From: an uncultured Bacteroidota bacterium
GTDB taxonomy: Bacteria > Bacteroidota > Bacteroidia > UBA7662
Direction of reading: 5' to 3'
DNA length: 16,658 nucleotides
Assembly: GCA_903856555.1 (NCBI GenBank)
Contig: CAIOCC010000004.1
Coordinates: forward strand, 1 to 16,658
Position numbers and translations under genes: made by a program. Below the pieces are notes generated by a model. It made no database searches, was not told the DNA's origin, and saw nothing but the letters and a program-made list of their open reading frames with translations. Within the stretch, counting starts at the first letter, position 1, and every line of letters starts with the position of its first letter. This document shows, in pieces, positions 1 to 7,460 of this stretch.

Positions 1-439
1 AACTCTGCTTGTCTTTGTTTTCTTTCCAACGCAGGTATTCGGGAAGGGTCAAGGCGCGGTCTTGGCCTACGTTCAGGGTCCCCATGCGCCGCCGTAGGAT
101 GTACATCCCCGTCGAGGGATCAAATTCGGCTTTTTCTTCGATGGGGTCGGTGAGCTGGACCGCACCACCGGAAGCCGGGGGACGAGCTTGAAGGTCGCTG
201 CTATCCAGATCCGGGTTGGTGTTCGGGTCTGGGAGGGTATCGGGTGGTGCTGCTTCGCCTTGTTGAGGACCTTCCATCAGCGAAGCATCTCCCGTCAGCG
301 AAGCATCCTCTATCAGCGAGGCCTCCCTCAAGACGGGGTTCCGATCGGCGCGCACGGCTCCGGACAGGGACCAAGCCAAGGCCAGGACCAGGAACAAGGC
401 CCGCATGGTATGGGCTCGCAGAGGGATTTTGGGCAGCAT
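1..439 (-). CDS. sprA: SprA, type IX secretion outer-membrane translocon protein (N-terminal fragment)
   Basis: Reading the minus strand from ATG at 439 gives an open frame of 146 codons that leaves the window at base 1. Residues 12-31 form a signal peptide (MRALFLVLALAW, then AVRA before D32), so the exported start could also be ATG at 406. A low-complexity stretch rich in Asp, Pro and Ser follows, including three copies of a six-residue repeat (residues 39-56). From about residue 107 the pattern DPSTGMYILRRRMGTLNVG and a nearby LPEYLRW match the repeated N-terminal motif I know from SprA. SprA is a very large outer-membrane beta-barrel that forms the T9SS channel; only its beginning is visible here. 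It lies 16 nt after the ruvA stop, and the ruvA-sprA order is common in Bacteroidota, which supports the call. The two genes probably share the promoter before ruvA. Confidence 0.85.
   Translation of the reverse strand, partial: MLPKIPLRAHTMRALFLVLALAWSLSGAVRADRNPVLREASLIEDASLTGDASLMEGPQQGEAAPPDTLPDPNTNPDLDSSDLQARPPASGGAVQLTDPIEEKAEFDPSTGMYILRRRMGTLNVGQDRALTLPEYLRWKENKDKQS
272..325 (-). repeat. Three 18-bp in-frame tandem repeats in the sprA leader region
   Basis: Three consecutive 18-bp units encode EASLIE, DASLTG and DASLME (sprA residues 39-56). The core GATGCTTCGCTGA is identical in the last two units, and the first differs at a few third positions. The unit length keeps the frame, so copy number could change without breaking the gene. 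It lies in the disordered linker just after the signal peptide. Confidence 0.8.
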
Positions 440-455
440 GGGCTCCAAAACGGCC

Positions 456-1055
456 TTAGAGGTTGTTCAATACGGCTTTGATCAGGCCCTGGGAGTCCGA
501 GGGCGCATTGGTTTGGGCCAGAATGGTTTGCAGACTTTTTTCCATAGCAGGGCGTGAAAAACCCAAAGCGACAAGGGCTAATAACGCTTCTTCGTGAACT
601 TTCGTACGTGATTCACCCGGGGTGCGGGATGCAGGCCTTGTTTCGTCGGGGTCCATGGCGTTTACCCGGTCCCGCAGGTCTAGAACGAGTCTTTGGGCGG
701 TTTTGGGGCCGATGCCTTTGATGCGTTGTATCTCGTGAACGGCACCCCGACGTATCGCGTCTTGCAATTCCAAAGGCGAGGTCGAACTCAGTACGGTGCG
801 GGCGCTTTGGGGTCCAATTCCTTGAACCGACAAGAGATGTTGGAACATTACTTTTTCGTTCGCTTCGGCAAAGCCAAAAAGCACATGGGCATCTTCGCGG
901 ATACTCAAGTGGGTGAGGATTTTACATGTTCCCTCATCGGGTAACAAACCGTAGGTGTGCAATGAAATATGGATTTCATAACCAACCCCACCGACATTCA
1001 GCAAGAGGAGGGTGGGGCTTTTGCGAACAATTTCGCCCTGAAGAAATGCTATCAC
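456..1055 (-). CDS. ruvA: RuvA, Holliday junction branch-migration subunit
   Basis: This encodes RuvA, the tetrameric subunit that binds four-way DNA junctions and loads the RuvB helicase during recombinational repair. I start it at GTG 1055, giving (M)IAFLQGEIV, the usual RuvA beginning, and 199 aa, the normal length. An in-frame ATG at 1106 would add 17 atypical residues, overlap the divergent nhaC start and place the promoter box inside the gene. Residues 1-63 form the OB-fold domain. Two helix-hairpin-helix motifs are clear: VQGIGPQSA (77-85) and IKGIGPKTA (112-120). Residues about 153-199 form domain III, which contacts RuvB. A linker rich in Pro, Arg and Asp (134-152) separates them. 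sprA follows 16 nt after the stop, so the two are probably co-transcribed. Confidence 0.95.
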   Translation of the reverse strand: MIAFLQGEIVRKSPTLLLLNVGGVGYEIHISLHTYGLLPDEGTCKILTHLSIREDAHVLFGFAEANEKVMFQHLLSVQGIGPQSARTVLSSTSPLELQDAIRRGAVHEIQRIKGIGPKTAQRLVLDLRDRVNAMDPDETRPASRTPGESRTKVHEEALLALVALGFSRPAMEKSLQTILAQTNAPSDSQGLIKAVLNNL

Positions 1056-1073
1056 CGCCTTCGGATTTGACCG

Positions 1074-1108
1074 CAAACATACGATTTTAGCATGTTTATG
1101 GAACAAAA
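1074..1108 (-). promoter_or_regulatory. Bacteroidota-type promoter for ruvA-sprA
   Basis: On the minus strand TATGTTTG (1081 to 1074) matches the TAnnTTTG -7 consensus perfectly. TTTTG (1108 to 1104) lies 22 nt upstream and could act as the -33 element, slightly further than the usual 19-21 nt. A transcript from about 1068 would leave a short leader before GTG 1055, which supports the GTG start for ruvA. The -33 element lies inside the annotated start region of divergent nhaC. Confidence 0.5.
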
Positions 1109-2912
1109 CAAGCGGCTGGGAGCTAATTTTCAGCGTATGACAAAGCGTTTTACCTATCGAAAGGCTGTAGGGGCCGTTCTGCTGCTGTTTTTGGCGTTGT
1201 GGGCCTTGACTGGCACAGCAAGTCCGGTTTTGGGGGGTCTAGGGGCCGAAATGCCGCCCCTATCGGTTCCCAAGCCCCCTGGATTTATGTCGATCGTTCC
1301 GCCATTGGTGGCGGTCTTGATGGCGCTTTTGTTGAAAGAGGTTTATGTATCTCTGTTTTTGGCAGTCTTGAGTGGTGCCTGGATATTGGCCCTGGAGCAG
1401 CAGGGATTTCCAGGCGGAATTTTGAGTGGATTGGTATCGGTGATGGATCGCTATATCATGGGCGCTTTGTACGACCGGGATCATCTATCGGTCTTGGTGT
1501 TTTCGATGTTGATTGGGGGAATGGTCGCCTTGTTGTCTCGCAACGGCGGCATGCAGGGGGTGGTCGTTTTCTTGTCAAGGTATGCCAACAATACCCGTTC
1601 AGGCCAATTGGTTACCTGGTTTTTGGGAATTGTTATCTTCTTTGACGATTATGCCAATACCCTATTGGTTGGCAATACCATGCGACCGGTCACGGATCGA
1701 CTTCGTATATCCCGGGCCAAGCTAGCTTACTTGGTGGATGCCACGGCGGCCCCGGTTGCATCGATCGCCTTTATTTCGACTTGGATTGGGGCGGAGCTGG
1801 GCTATATCAAAGACGGACTAAAAAATATAGGTGATATAGATATGGCTCCATATCAGGTTTTTATGGCGTCCATACCGTACTCTTTTTATTCCTGGTTGAC
1901 GCTTGCCATGATGTTTATTTTGATTTGGCGGAGACGAGATTTTGGACCGATGTTGGCGGCGGAGCGGGCAGCTCGTGCTGGTAAGGATTTTACGGGAGTT
2001 GGTGGATCGGGCGGGAATGAAACGCAGGCCACGTCCACTGAAGGAGGACAACAAGAATTTGTTATGAAAGAAGGCCTGAAGCCCAGGGCTTGGATGGCTT
2101 TGGTGCCGGTAGCGACGGTTATTTTTGGGGTATTGGCCGGGTTGGTCATCACCGGATGGGATGAGGCTGTCTGGGGGGATCCGACCAAAAACTTTTGGGT
2201 GCGTTGCTCCACGATTATTGGGCAGGCCGATTCCTTTAGGGCCTTGTTGTACGGGTCCTTTGCCGGCTGTGCAGTGGCCTTGGGGTTGACACTGGGTGCC
2301 CGTAGCCTCAACTTGCAAGAATCGGTGGAATCCATTGTGCAGGGGTTCAAAACCATGCTCCCGGCTTCATTGATATTGGTTTTGGCCTGGTCCTTGGCCC
2401 TTTTGACCGAAGAATTGCAAACAGCGGCCTATATCAGCCATCGTTTGGTGGCCCTTCAATGGTCTCCGTTATGGTTGCCGGCCTTGGCTTTTGGGGCCGG
2501 GGCCCTGGTGGCCTTTAGTACCGGGACCAGTTGGGGAACCATGGCCATTCTTTACCCCCTTTTGCTCCCGGCCGGGTGGGCCATGCTGAAGGCTCAGGGT
2601 TGGGGTATGGAGGAATCGCTTCCAATTTTTTATCAATTGGTGAGTTCTATCCTGGCTGGGGCGGTTTTGGGGGATCACTGCTCCCCCATTTCTGATACAA
2701 CGATTATGAGTTCTTTGTCGTCTTCGTGCAATCACTTGGCCCACGTGCGCACGCAGATGCCCTATGCTCTTACGGTAGGGGCTGTTTCGGTGGTTTTGGG
2801 TTTGTTGCCGGCGGCCATGGGATTATCGCTTTGGTTGGTCTATCCGCTTTGCTTAGGAGTCCTGTGGGTTGTGGTGGGGACCTGGGGCCGAAATACCGAA
2901 AGCGCTCCCTGA
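1092..2912 (+). CDS. nhaC: NhaC-family Na+/H+ antiporter
   Basis: A 606-residue, strongly hydrophobic inner-membrane protein of the NhaC/Na_H_antiporter family, which exchanges sodium for protons to control pH and sodium. Diagnostic stretches include GGMVALLSRNGGMQGVV, FFDDYANTLLVGN near residue 183 and GDHCSPISDTT near 527, with conserved acidic residues in membrane segments that normally carry the cations. A hydrophilic loop with Gly, Ser and Glu runs from about residue 290 to 325. The start is uncertain: ATG at 1092, 1098 or 1137 are in frame. The last gives MTKRFTYRKAVGAVLLLFL, a better-looking membrane-entry start, and has GGGAG 14 nt before it. The gene stands alone between the divergent ruvA and the gldA promoter. 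A substrate other than sodium, as in NhaC-like amino-acid or malate/lactate exchangers, cannot be excluded. Confidence 0.88.
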   Translation: MFMEQNKRLGANFQRMTKRFTYRKAVGAVLLLFLALWALTGTASPVLGGLGAEMPPLSVPKPPGFMSIVPPLVAVLMALLLKEVYVSLFLAVLSGAWILALEQQGFPGGILSGLVSVMDRYIMGALYDRDHLSVLVFSMLIGGMVALLSRNGGMQGVVVFLSRYANNTRSGQLVTWFLGIVIFFDDYANTLLVGNTMRPVTDRLRISRAKLAYLVDATAAPVASIAFISTWIGAELGYIKDGLKNIGDIDMAPYQVFMASIPYSFYSWLTLAMMFILIWRRRDFGPMLAAERAARAGKDFTGVGGSGGNETQATSTEGGQQEFVMKEGLKPRAWMALVPVATVIFGVLAGLVITGWDEAVWGDPTKNFWVRCSTIIGQADSFRALLYGSFAGCAVALGLTLGARSLNLQESVESIVQGFKTMLPASLILVLAWSLALLTEELQTAAYISHRLVALQWSPLWLPALAFGAGALVAFSTGTSWGTMAILYPLLLPAGWAMLKAQGWGMEESLPIFYQLVSSILAGAVLGDHCSPISDTTIMSSLSSSCNHLAHVRTQMPYALTVGAVSVVLGLLPAAMGLSLWLVYPLCLGVLWVVVGTWGRNTESAP

Positions 2913-2966
2913 ACCCAGGCCCGCAGGTCGCTCGCTTTGATTCAACCCAAGTGGGGGTCCATGCTT

Positions 2967-2974
2967 TAAATTTG
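2967..2974 (+). promoter_or_regulatory. Putative -7 box of the gldAFG operon
   Basis: TAAATTTG is a perfect match to the TAnnTTTG -7 consensus and lies in the 108-nt gap between nhaC and gldA. Transcription would begin near 2980, about 40 nt before the gldA start. A TTTG at 2936-2939 is 27 nt upstream, too far for a standard -33 element, so only the -7 half is convincing. No terminator for nhaC with a T-tract is visible in the gap. Confidence 0.45.
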
Positions 2975-3020
2975 CCCTCCTTCCCTGCGAAGCACCATCG
3001 TCTTTTAGAACCCCTCCCCA

Positions 3021-3950
3021 TTGTCCATCGTTGTCAACAACCTTACCCGGCATTACGGCGCTCAAAAGGCGGTCGATGCGCTGAGTTTTGAGGTTCGCAG
3101 CGGTCAGGTTGTGGGATTGTTAGGTCCCAACGGAGCCGGCAAATCTACCACGATGAAAATGCTGACTTCGTACCTAAAGCCGGACAGCGGTTCGGCCCAG
3201 GTGGGCGGAAAGGATGTGGTGAACGAGTCCTTGGAGGTGCGTCGAATTCTGGGATACCTCCCCGAAAGCAATCCTTTGTACACCGACATGTATGTCCGGG
3301 AATATTTGCTTTCGGTCGCTGCTTTTTATCAAATGGATAGCCCTCATCGCCGAGTGGAGAAGATGATTGAGCAAACGGGTTTGGGACCGGAGGCGCACAA
3401 GCGGATTGTTCAACTGTCCAAGGGTTATCGCCAACGTGTTGGTTTGGCTCAGGCCCTGGTTCATGACCCCCAGGTTTTGATTTTGGACGAACCTACTTCC
3501 GGCCTGGATCCTAATCAATTGGTCGGAATTCGGGAGTTGATTATGGGCCTTGCGGCCGATAAAACCGTTTTGTTGAGCACCCACATCCTTCAGGAAGTGG
3601 AGTGGATGTGTCCCCGGGTTCTCATCATACACAAGGGGCGCCTGGTCGCCGATGATACCATCCAAAACCTACGTTCTCGGGTCGGTCAAGGGGGTCTGGA
3701 GGTGGAATGGGATCGTGAACCGGATTGGAATCGATTGGCTGCAGTACCTGGGGTTCGGGCCATCAAGCGTCGTACGGCCCAAAGCTGTATGCTGGAGGCG
3801 GAGGAGGGCGTTGATTTGTCGGTGGCGGTGTTTGATTGGTCGGTGGCCGAGGGCCTTCGGGTGGTTCGCATGGAAAAACCAGCTGCCAAGGACCTGGAAT
3901 CTGTATTTAGAGAATTAACGGCCGCAAGGCCTCAAACTATCCTGGCGTAA
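3021..3950 (+). CDS. gldA: GldA, ATP-binding subunit of the gliding-motility ABC transporter
   Basis: A 309-residue ABC ATPase that would power the GldF permease at the cytoplasmic face. Walker A GPNGAGKST is at 35-43, the signature LSKGYRQRVG at 132-141, Walker B with LILDEP at 153-158 and the H-loop STHIL near 186-190. A C-terminal domain of about 90 residues follows, as in GldA and other drug/lipid ABC-2 ATPases. The start is TTG at 3021: an in-frame TAG at 3006-3008 excludes longer versions, and (M)SIVVNNLTRHYG matches how GldA proteins begin. The stop overlaps the gldF start by 1 nt (TAATG), so translation is probably coupled. In Flavobacterium johnsoniae gldA lies apart from gldFG; here all three are joined. 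A general ABC-2 export ATPase would look similar, but the neighbours favour GldA. Confidence 0.93.
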   Translation: MSIVVNNLTRHYGAQKAVDALSFEVRSGQVVGLLGPNGAGKSTTMKMLTSYLKPDSGSAQVGGKDVVNESLEVRRILGYLPESNPLYTDMYVREYLLSVAAFYQMDSPHRRVEKMIEQTGLGPEAHKRIVQLSKGYRQRVGLAQALVHDPQVLILDEPTSGLDPNQLVGIRELIMGLAADKTVLLSTHILQEVEWMCPRVLIIHKGRLVADDTIQNLRSRVGQGGLEVEWDREPDWNRLAAVPGVRAIKRRTAQSCMLEAEEGVDLSVAVFDWSVAEGLRVVRMEKPAAKDLESVFRELTAARPQTILA

Positions 3951-4675
3951 TGTGGGCGATTTGGCGTAGGGAGTGGAACGGCTTTTTGAACAGCCTGGTG
4001 GCGTACATCGCCATGGTGGTTTTTTTGTTAATTACCGGGTTGTTTATCTGGGTTTTTCCGGATTATTCGATTTTGGAATTTGGTTATGCCCAATTGGATC
4101 AACTTTTTGTTATTGGCCCTTGGGTTTTGATGTTTTTGGTTCCGGCCGTGACCATGCGATTTTTTTCGGAGGAAAAGCGAAGCGGAACCGCTGAACTTTT
4201 GTTCACGAGACCGGTGAGTACGAGCGGTGTGGTCTTGGGTAAGTTCTTGGCGGGATGGGCCTTGGTTTTGTTCAGCGTTTTGCCAACGCTTTGTTATGTT
4301 GTGGCGCTTTATTATTTGGCCGAACCGGTGGGTAACCTGGATCTCGGAGGAATTGCGGGATCTTACCTGGGATTGGTTTTGCTGGGAGGGGTTTTTGCAG
4401 GCATCGGAACATGGGCCTCGGCGGTGACCGAACATCCGGTGGTTTCCTTTGTTTTGGGAGTATTTCTTTGCTTTTTTATGTACGCCGCCTTTGATTCTTT
4501 GCGGTTTTTGCCTTTGCCAAATACGGCGTTGTTGGTCATTGAGCAGTTGGGTATTGGGGCTCATTTTGAGAGCATGAGCAAGGGGGTCGTGGACCTGCGT
4601 GATCTGGTCTACTTTGCTAGCGTAACGTTCTTTTTTCTGTTCTGGACCCGAACGGTCTTGGACCAGCGGACATGA
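3950..4675 (+). CDS. gldF: GldF, permease subunit of the gliding-motility ABC transporter
   Basis: A 241-residue ABC-2 type permease with about six membrane segments. After a short cytoplasmic start (MWAIWRREWNGF) comes a membrane helix, then the GldF-typical FPDYSILEFGYAQLDQLF near residues 36-53, and then the cytoplasmic segment MRFFSEEKRSGTAELLFTRP that couples ABC-2 permeases to their ATPase. The length fits the family. The gene begins inside the gldA stop (1-nt overlap) and ends in the ATGA that starts gldG (4-nt overlap), which indicates tightly coupled synthesis of the three subunits. What the transporter moves is not established. Confidence 0.93.
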   Translation: MWAIWRREWNGFLNSLVAYIAMVVFLLITGLFIWVFPDYSILEFGYAQLDQLFVIGPWVLMFLVPAVTMRFFSEEKRSGTAELLFTRPVSTSGVVLGKFLAGWALVLFSVLPTLCYVVALYYLAEPVGNLDLGGIAGSYLGLVLLGGVFAGIGTWASAVTEHPVVSFVLGVFLCFFMYAAFDSLRFLPLPNTALLVIEQLGIGAHFESMSKGVVDLRDLVYFASVTFFFLFWTRTVLDQRT

Positions 4676-6396
4676 TCAACAAGTTGCTGAATTCCGTGCA
4701 GGCGACGGTTCGACTGTTGCTGGTGCTGGGCGCTTTGGTCCTGGTGAATGTCTTGGTTTCGTTCGTGAACCTTCGTTTGGATCTTACCGAAGAACAGCGT
4801 TATTCGCTGCACCCGAATACCCGGGCCTTGATGAATAATTTGCAGGATGTTGTCTTTGTTCGGGTTTACCTGGAAGGTGATTTTCCTCCAGGTTTTCGAA
4901 AATTGCGCAATGCTACCGAAGATTTGTTGCAACAGATGCGCCGGGAATCGGGTGGGAAATTGGAATTCGAGTTCAAGGATCCTTCGGCTCAACCGGATCA
5001 AAGAACAAGGGATGAACTTTATCAGCAGCTTTACAAGCAAGGGCTTCAGCCCACCGATTTGCAGGTAAGGGGCGAGGATCAATCGTTAACCCGTCAGGTG
5101 ATTTGGCCCGGGGCAATGGTGTATTATCGGGGCCAGGAAAAGCCGGTTAATCTCTTGTTAGGAGGTGGTTCCGGATCTTCGCCTATGCAGGTTTTGAATG
5201 CCTCGGAGGAAAACCTGGAATTTGCCTTGGTAGACGTGATCGATAAGATCATTCGTATCAAGAAGCCCAAAATTGCTTTTAGCGAAGGCCACGGGGAATT
5301 GGAGCCCGCCTTGGTTTCGGATTTTGCCAAAAGTCTCAGCGAACACTACAATGTAACACGCTATGATTTAAACCGAACCGAAGCAGTTCCTGAGGATATT
5401 GACCTGCTGGTGGTGGCGAAACCGTCTACTTATTTCAGCGACTGGGCCCGCTACAAGTTGGATCACTTTGTGATGCGCGGAGGTCGGATTTTATGGTGCT
5501 TGGAAGGGGTGGGCGCGTCCATGGATTCCATGAACTCCGAAAATGCTTTTATGGCCATGCCTTTGGAGACGGGTTTGGAAGATTTGCTCTTTCGTTACGG
5601 TATTCGAATCAATGCAAACCTGGTTCAGGATTTTCGAGCGGCACCCATTCCGATTGTTTACGGCTCCATGGGGGGTCAACCGCAGACCAAATTGTACCCT
5701 TGGTATTATTTCCCGTTGGTTATAGGAGACGGGCAGCATCCACTTTCGCGCAATTTGGATCCTGTTTTGATGCGTTTTGTGAGCAGTATCGATACAGTAA
5801 CCGCTCCCGGGCTAACCAAAAAGGTTCTTTTAACCTCCTCGGATCGAAGCCGGGTTTTGGCATCTCCTTTGCGGGTCCATTTGGGGACGGCGACCGAAGC
5901 CCTCGAAGAAAGCCAATTCCAACGGCAGCCTTTGCCACTAGCGGTTTTGTTGGAAGGGACTTTTTATTCGGCTTACCGCAAGAGGATTCTCAACGAGTTT
6001 GCATTGCGGGCGGTGGATTCTCTTGGAATGAAACCGATGGACAGTGTGCGCAACGGTCGGATGATTGTGGTGGCGGATGGGGATGTGTTACGGAATGAGG
6101 TTCGACCATCAACCGGGGATATTTATCCATTGGGTTTGGATCGTTTTACAGGTCAGCAATACGGGAATCGAAATTTTGCGTTGAATACCGTTGCTTACTT
6201 ATTGGAAGATCGGAGCACCATTGAACTCAGGGCTCGCAAAATCAGCTTGCGGCTGTTGGACGGACGTAAGCTGAAGACCCAAAAAACCTATTGGCAAGCC
6301 TTTAATCTGGGTGTTCCTTTGGTTTTGCTGTTGGTTTTTGGGAGCTGGAGATTCTATGCACGGCGTCGGCGTTACATCCGTCCTTTGGTGGACTAA
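4672..6396 (+). CDS. gldG: GldG, large periplasmic component of the gliding-motility ABC transporter
   Basis: A 574-residue protein with one membrane helix at each end (about 14-34 and 548-566) and a large domain between them, the GldG/ABC_transp_aux architecture. Recognisable stretches are LRLDLTEEQRYSLHPNT soon after the first helix, LNASEENLEFALVDVIDKI in the middle and IAFSEGHGELE at the start of the Rossmann-like part. The length is close to that of known GldG proteins. GldG works with GldF and GldA and is required for gliding in Flavobacterium; its biochemical role is unknown. The start ATG overlaps the gldF stop. The Arg/Lys-rich tail after the last helix fits a cytoplasmic C-terminus. 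Confidence 0.93.
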   Translation: MINKLLNSVQATVRLLLVLGALVLVNVLVSFVNLRLDLTEEQRYSLHPNTRALMNNLQDVVFVRVYLEGDFPPGFRKLRNATEDLLQQMRRESGGKLEFEFKDPSAQPDQRTRDELYQQLYKQGLQPTDLQVRGEDQSLTRQVIWPGAMVYYRGQEKPVNLLLGGGSGSSPMQVLNASEENLEFALVDVIDKIIRIKKPKIAFSEGHGELEPALVSDFAKSLSEHYNVTRYDLNRTEAVPEDIDLLVVAKPSTYFSDWARYKLDHFVMRGGRILWCLEGVGASMDSMNSENAFMAMPLETGLEDLLFRYGIRINANLVQDFRAAPIPIVYGSMGGQPQTKLYPWYYFPLVIGDGQHPLSRNLDPVLMRFVSSIDTVTAPGLTKKVLLTSSDRSRVLASPLRVHLGTATEALEESQFQRQPLPLAVLLEGTFYSAYRKRILNEFALRAVDSLGMKPMDSVRNGRMIVVADGDVLRNEVRPSTGDIYPLGLDRFTGQQYGNRNFALNTVAYLLEDRSTIELRARKISLRLLDGRKLKTQKTYWQAFNLGVPLVLLLVFGSWRFYARRRRYIRPLVD

Positions 6397-6407
6397 AAGG
6401 GCCTTTC

Positions 6408-7424
6408 ATGAAAAAAAACTTACCTTATTTTCTGGTCTTTGGCGTTTTGGCGCTTTTGAGTTGGATGGTCTGGCGTCAGCGAAGTGCGGGTACACTGAAG
6501 GTGTCGGAGACTGCTTTTGGGATTCAGGATACGGCTTCGGTCGTTCGAATTTTTTTGGCTGATCGCAAAGGCAAGCAGCTAACCTTGGAACGGCCCCTTG
6601 GAGCGGCTTGGACGCTCAACCAAACCAAAGTGCCTCGCCCGGATGCCGTCCAAACTATTTTGGAAACTCTGCATCGTTGGGAGGTCAAAACGCCGGTTCC
6701 CCGTCCTGCTGTTCAAACCGTTTTTCGCAATCTCGCCACCCTCGGGGTGAAGGTCGAGGTGTACCTGGCCAACAAGGAAAAAAAGGTTTACTATGTTGGT
6801 TCTGGAACACCGGACATGCGAGGAACCTATGCCATGCTCGAGGGCTCGGAATTACCCTATGTCTTGCATCTCCCGGGTTGGGAGGGCTACCTGAGCACGC
6901 GGTTTTTTACGGATGAAGAAGAGATGCGAGAAAGGGTTTTGTTCCGCCTTCGCCCCGATTCGCTGGCGCGCCTGGTAGTGGAATACCCCTATGAGCCCCA
7001 AGAGAGTTATGAAATACTTCGTCAGCCCGATGGAGGTATGCAGTTAAGGGCTTTCGATCCAAAGTCCGGTCAATCCGGCCCGGAATTGAAGCCGAATCCC
7101 GAAGCGGTGGCTTCTTTGTGGCAGGGGTTTGGTTTTTTGCCGGTGGAGGGTTTTGAAAACAATCAACCCATGCGGGACAGCGTGCCGAGTCGTGTTCCCG
7201 AAAAAATGCGGGTTCGGATTTGGGAAAAGTCCGGTCGATTGCATTTGATATCGGTTTATCCCAAAAGCCAGTTGAATCAATTGGACGTGGTCTTGTTGAA
7301 TGTGGCGCCCGATTTGGACCGGGATTATTTTTACCATCACGGCATGAACGATTTTGGGGTTTTGCAACGGAGGGCCATTCCGTGGTTCTACGCCAGAAGG
7401 AGCCAATTGACGGCGGGTTCTTGA
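6408..7424 (+). CDS. DUF4340-like membrane-anchored protein, probable partner of the Gld transporter
   Basis: A 338-residue protein I recognise only by pattern. It has one N-terminal membrane helix (about 6-22, PYFLVFGVLALLSWMVW) and an otherwise soluble region that should face the periplasm. After the helix come a beta-rich segment (VVRIFLADRKGKQLTLERP, then WTLNQ), a helix with PRPDAVQTILETL and a second beta segment with a GSGTPDMRGTYAML turn. This resembles the DUF4340 layout often encoded beside GldG-type ABC genes. It starts 11 nt after gldG with AGGG upstream, so it is almost certainly in the gldAFG operon. No catalytic motif is visible. Its last codons and stop lie in the first copy of a tandem repeat that continues toward dnaN. 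Operon membership is firm; the family name is tentative. Confidence 0.7.
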   Translation: MKKNLPYFLVFGVLALLSWMVWRQRSAGTLKVSETAFGIQDTASVVRIFLADRKGKQLTLERPLGAAWTLNQTKVPRPDAVQTILETLHRWEVKTPVPRPAVQTVFRNLATLGVKVEVYLANKEKKVYYVGSGTPDMRGTYAMLEGSELPYVLHLPGWEGYLSTRFFTDEEEMRERVLFRLRPDSLARLVVEYPYEPQESYEILRQPDGGMQLRAFDPKSGQSGPELKPNPEAVASLWQGFGFLPVEGFENNQPMRDSVPSRVPEKMRVRIWEKSGRLHLISVYPKSQLNQLDVVLLNVAPDLDRDYFYHHGMNDFGVLQRRAIPWFYARRSQLTAGS

Positions 7425-7460
7425 ACGGGAAATCGTAGGGTTCTTGAACGGGAAATCCTA
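7415..7460 (+). repeat. 23-bp tandem duplication spanning the end of the DUF4340-like gene
   Basis: Two adjacent 23-bp copies begin at 7415 and 7438 and agree at 22 of 23 positions; the one difference is G7435 versus C7458. Each begins gggttcttgaacgggaaatc and holds the imperfect dyad GTTC-TT-GAAC. The stop codon of the upstream gene (7422-7424) lies in copy one. The second copy ends in the TA of the putative dnaN -7 box. Confidence 0.95.

Noticed and set aside
9..481. Plus-strand open frames at 9-191 and 188-481
   Set aside because: They lie antisense to the sprA N-terminus, which has a signal peptide and a recognisable SprA motif; their products are Arg- and Gly-rich and show no domain.
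962..979. Perfect inverted repeat ATGAAAT-ATGG-ATTTCAT in ruvA
   Set aside because: The 7-bp A/T-rich arms lie in codons for a conserved part of the OB fold, far from any start, so chance is the simplest explanation.
1818..2318. Long minus-strand frames inside nhaC (also 1886-2356)
   Set aside because: nhaC has clear antiporter motifs over the same bases; the opposite frames give low-complexity, motif-free products.
3174..4564. Minus-strand frames of 163 and 178 codons opposite gldA and gldF
   Set aside because: They are shadows of strongly conserved ABC transporter genes; no start context, motif or plausible fold.
5493..6098. 201-codon plus-strand frame inside gldG
   Set aside because: It is out of frame with an intact, family-length gldG and looks like translated third-position bias, so I do not read it as a frameshift.
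7415..7460. Tandem repeat as a CRISPR remnant
   Set aside because: There are only two directly adjacent copies with no spacer, and no cas gene is present in the window.
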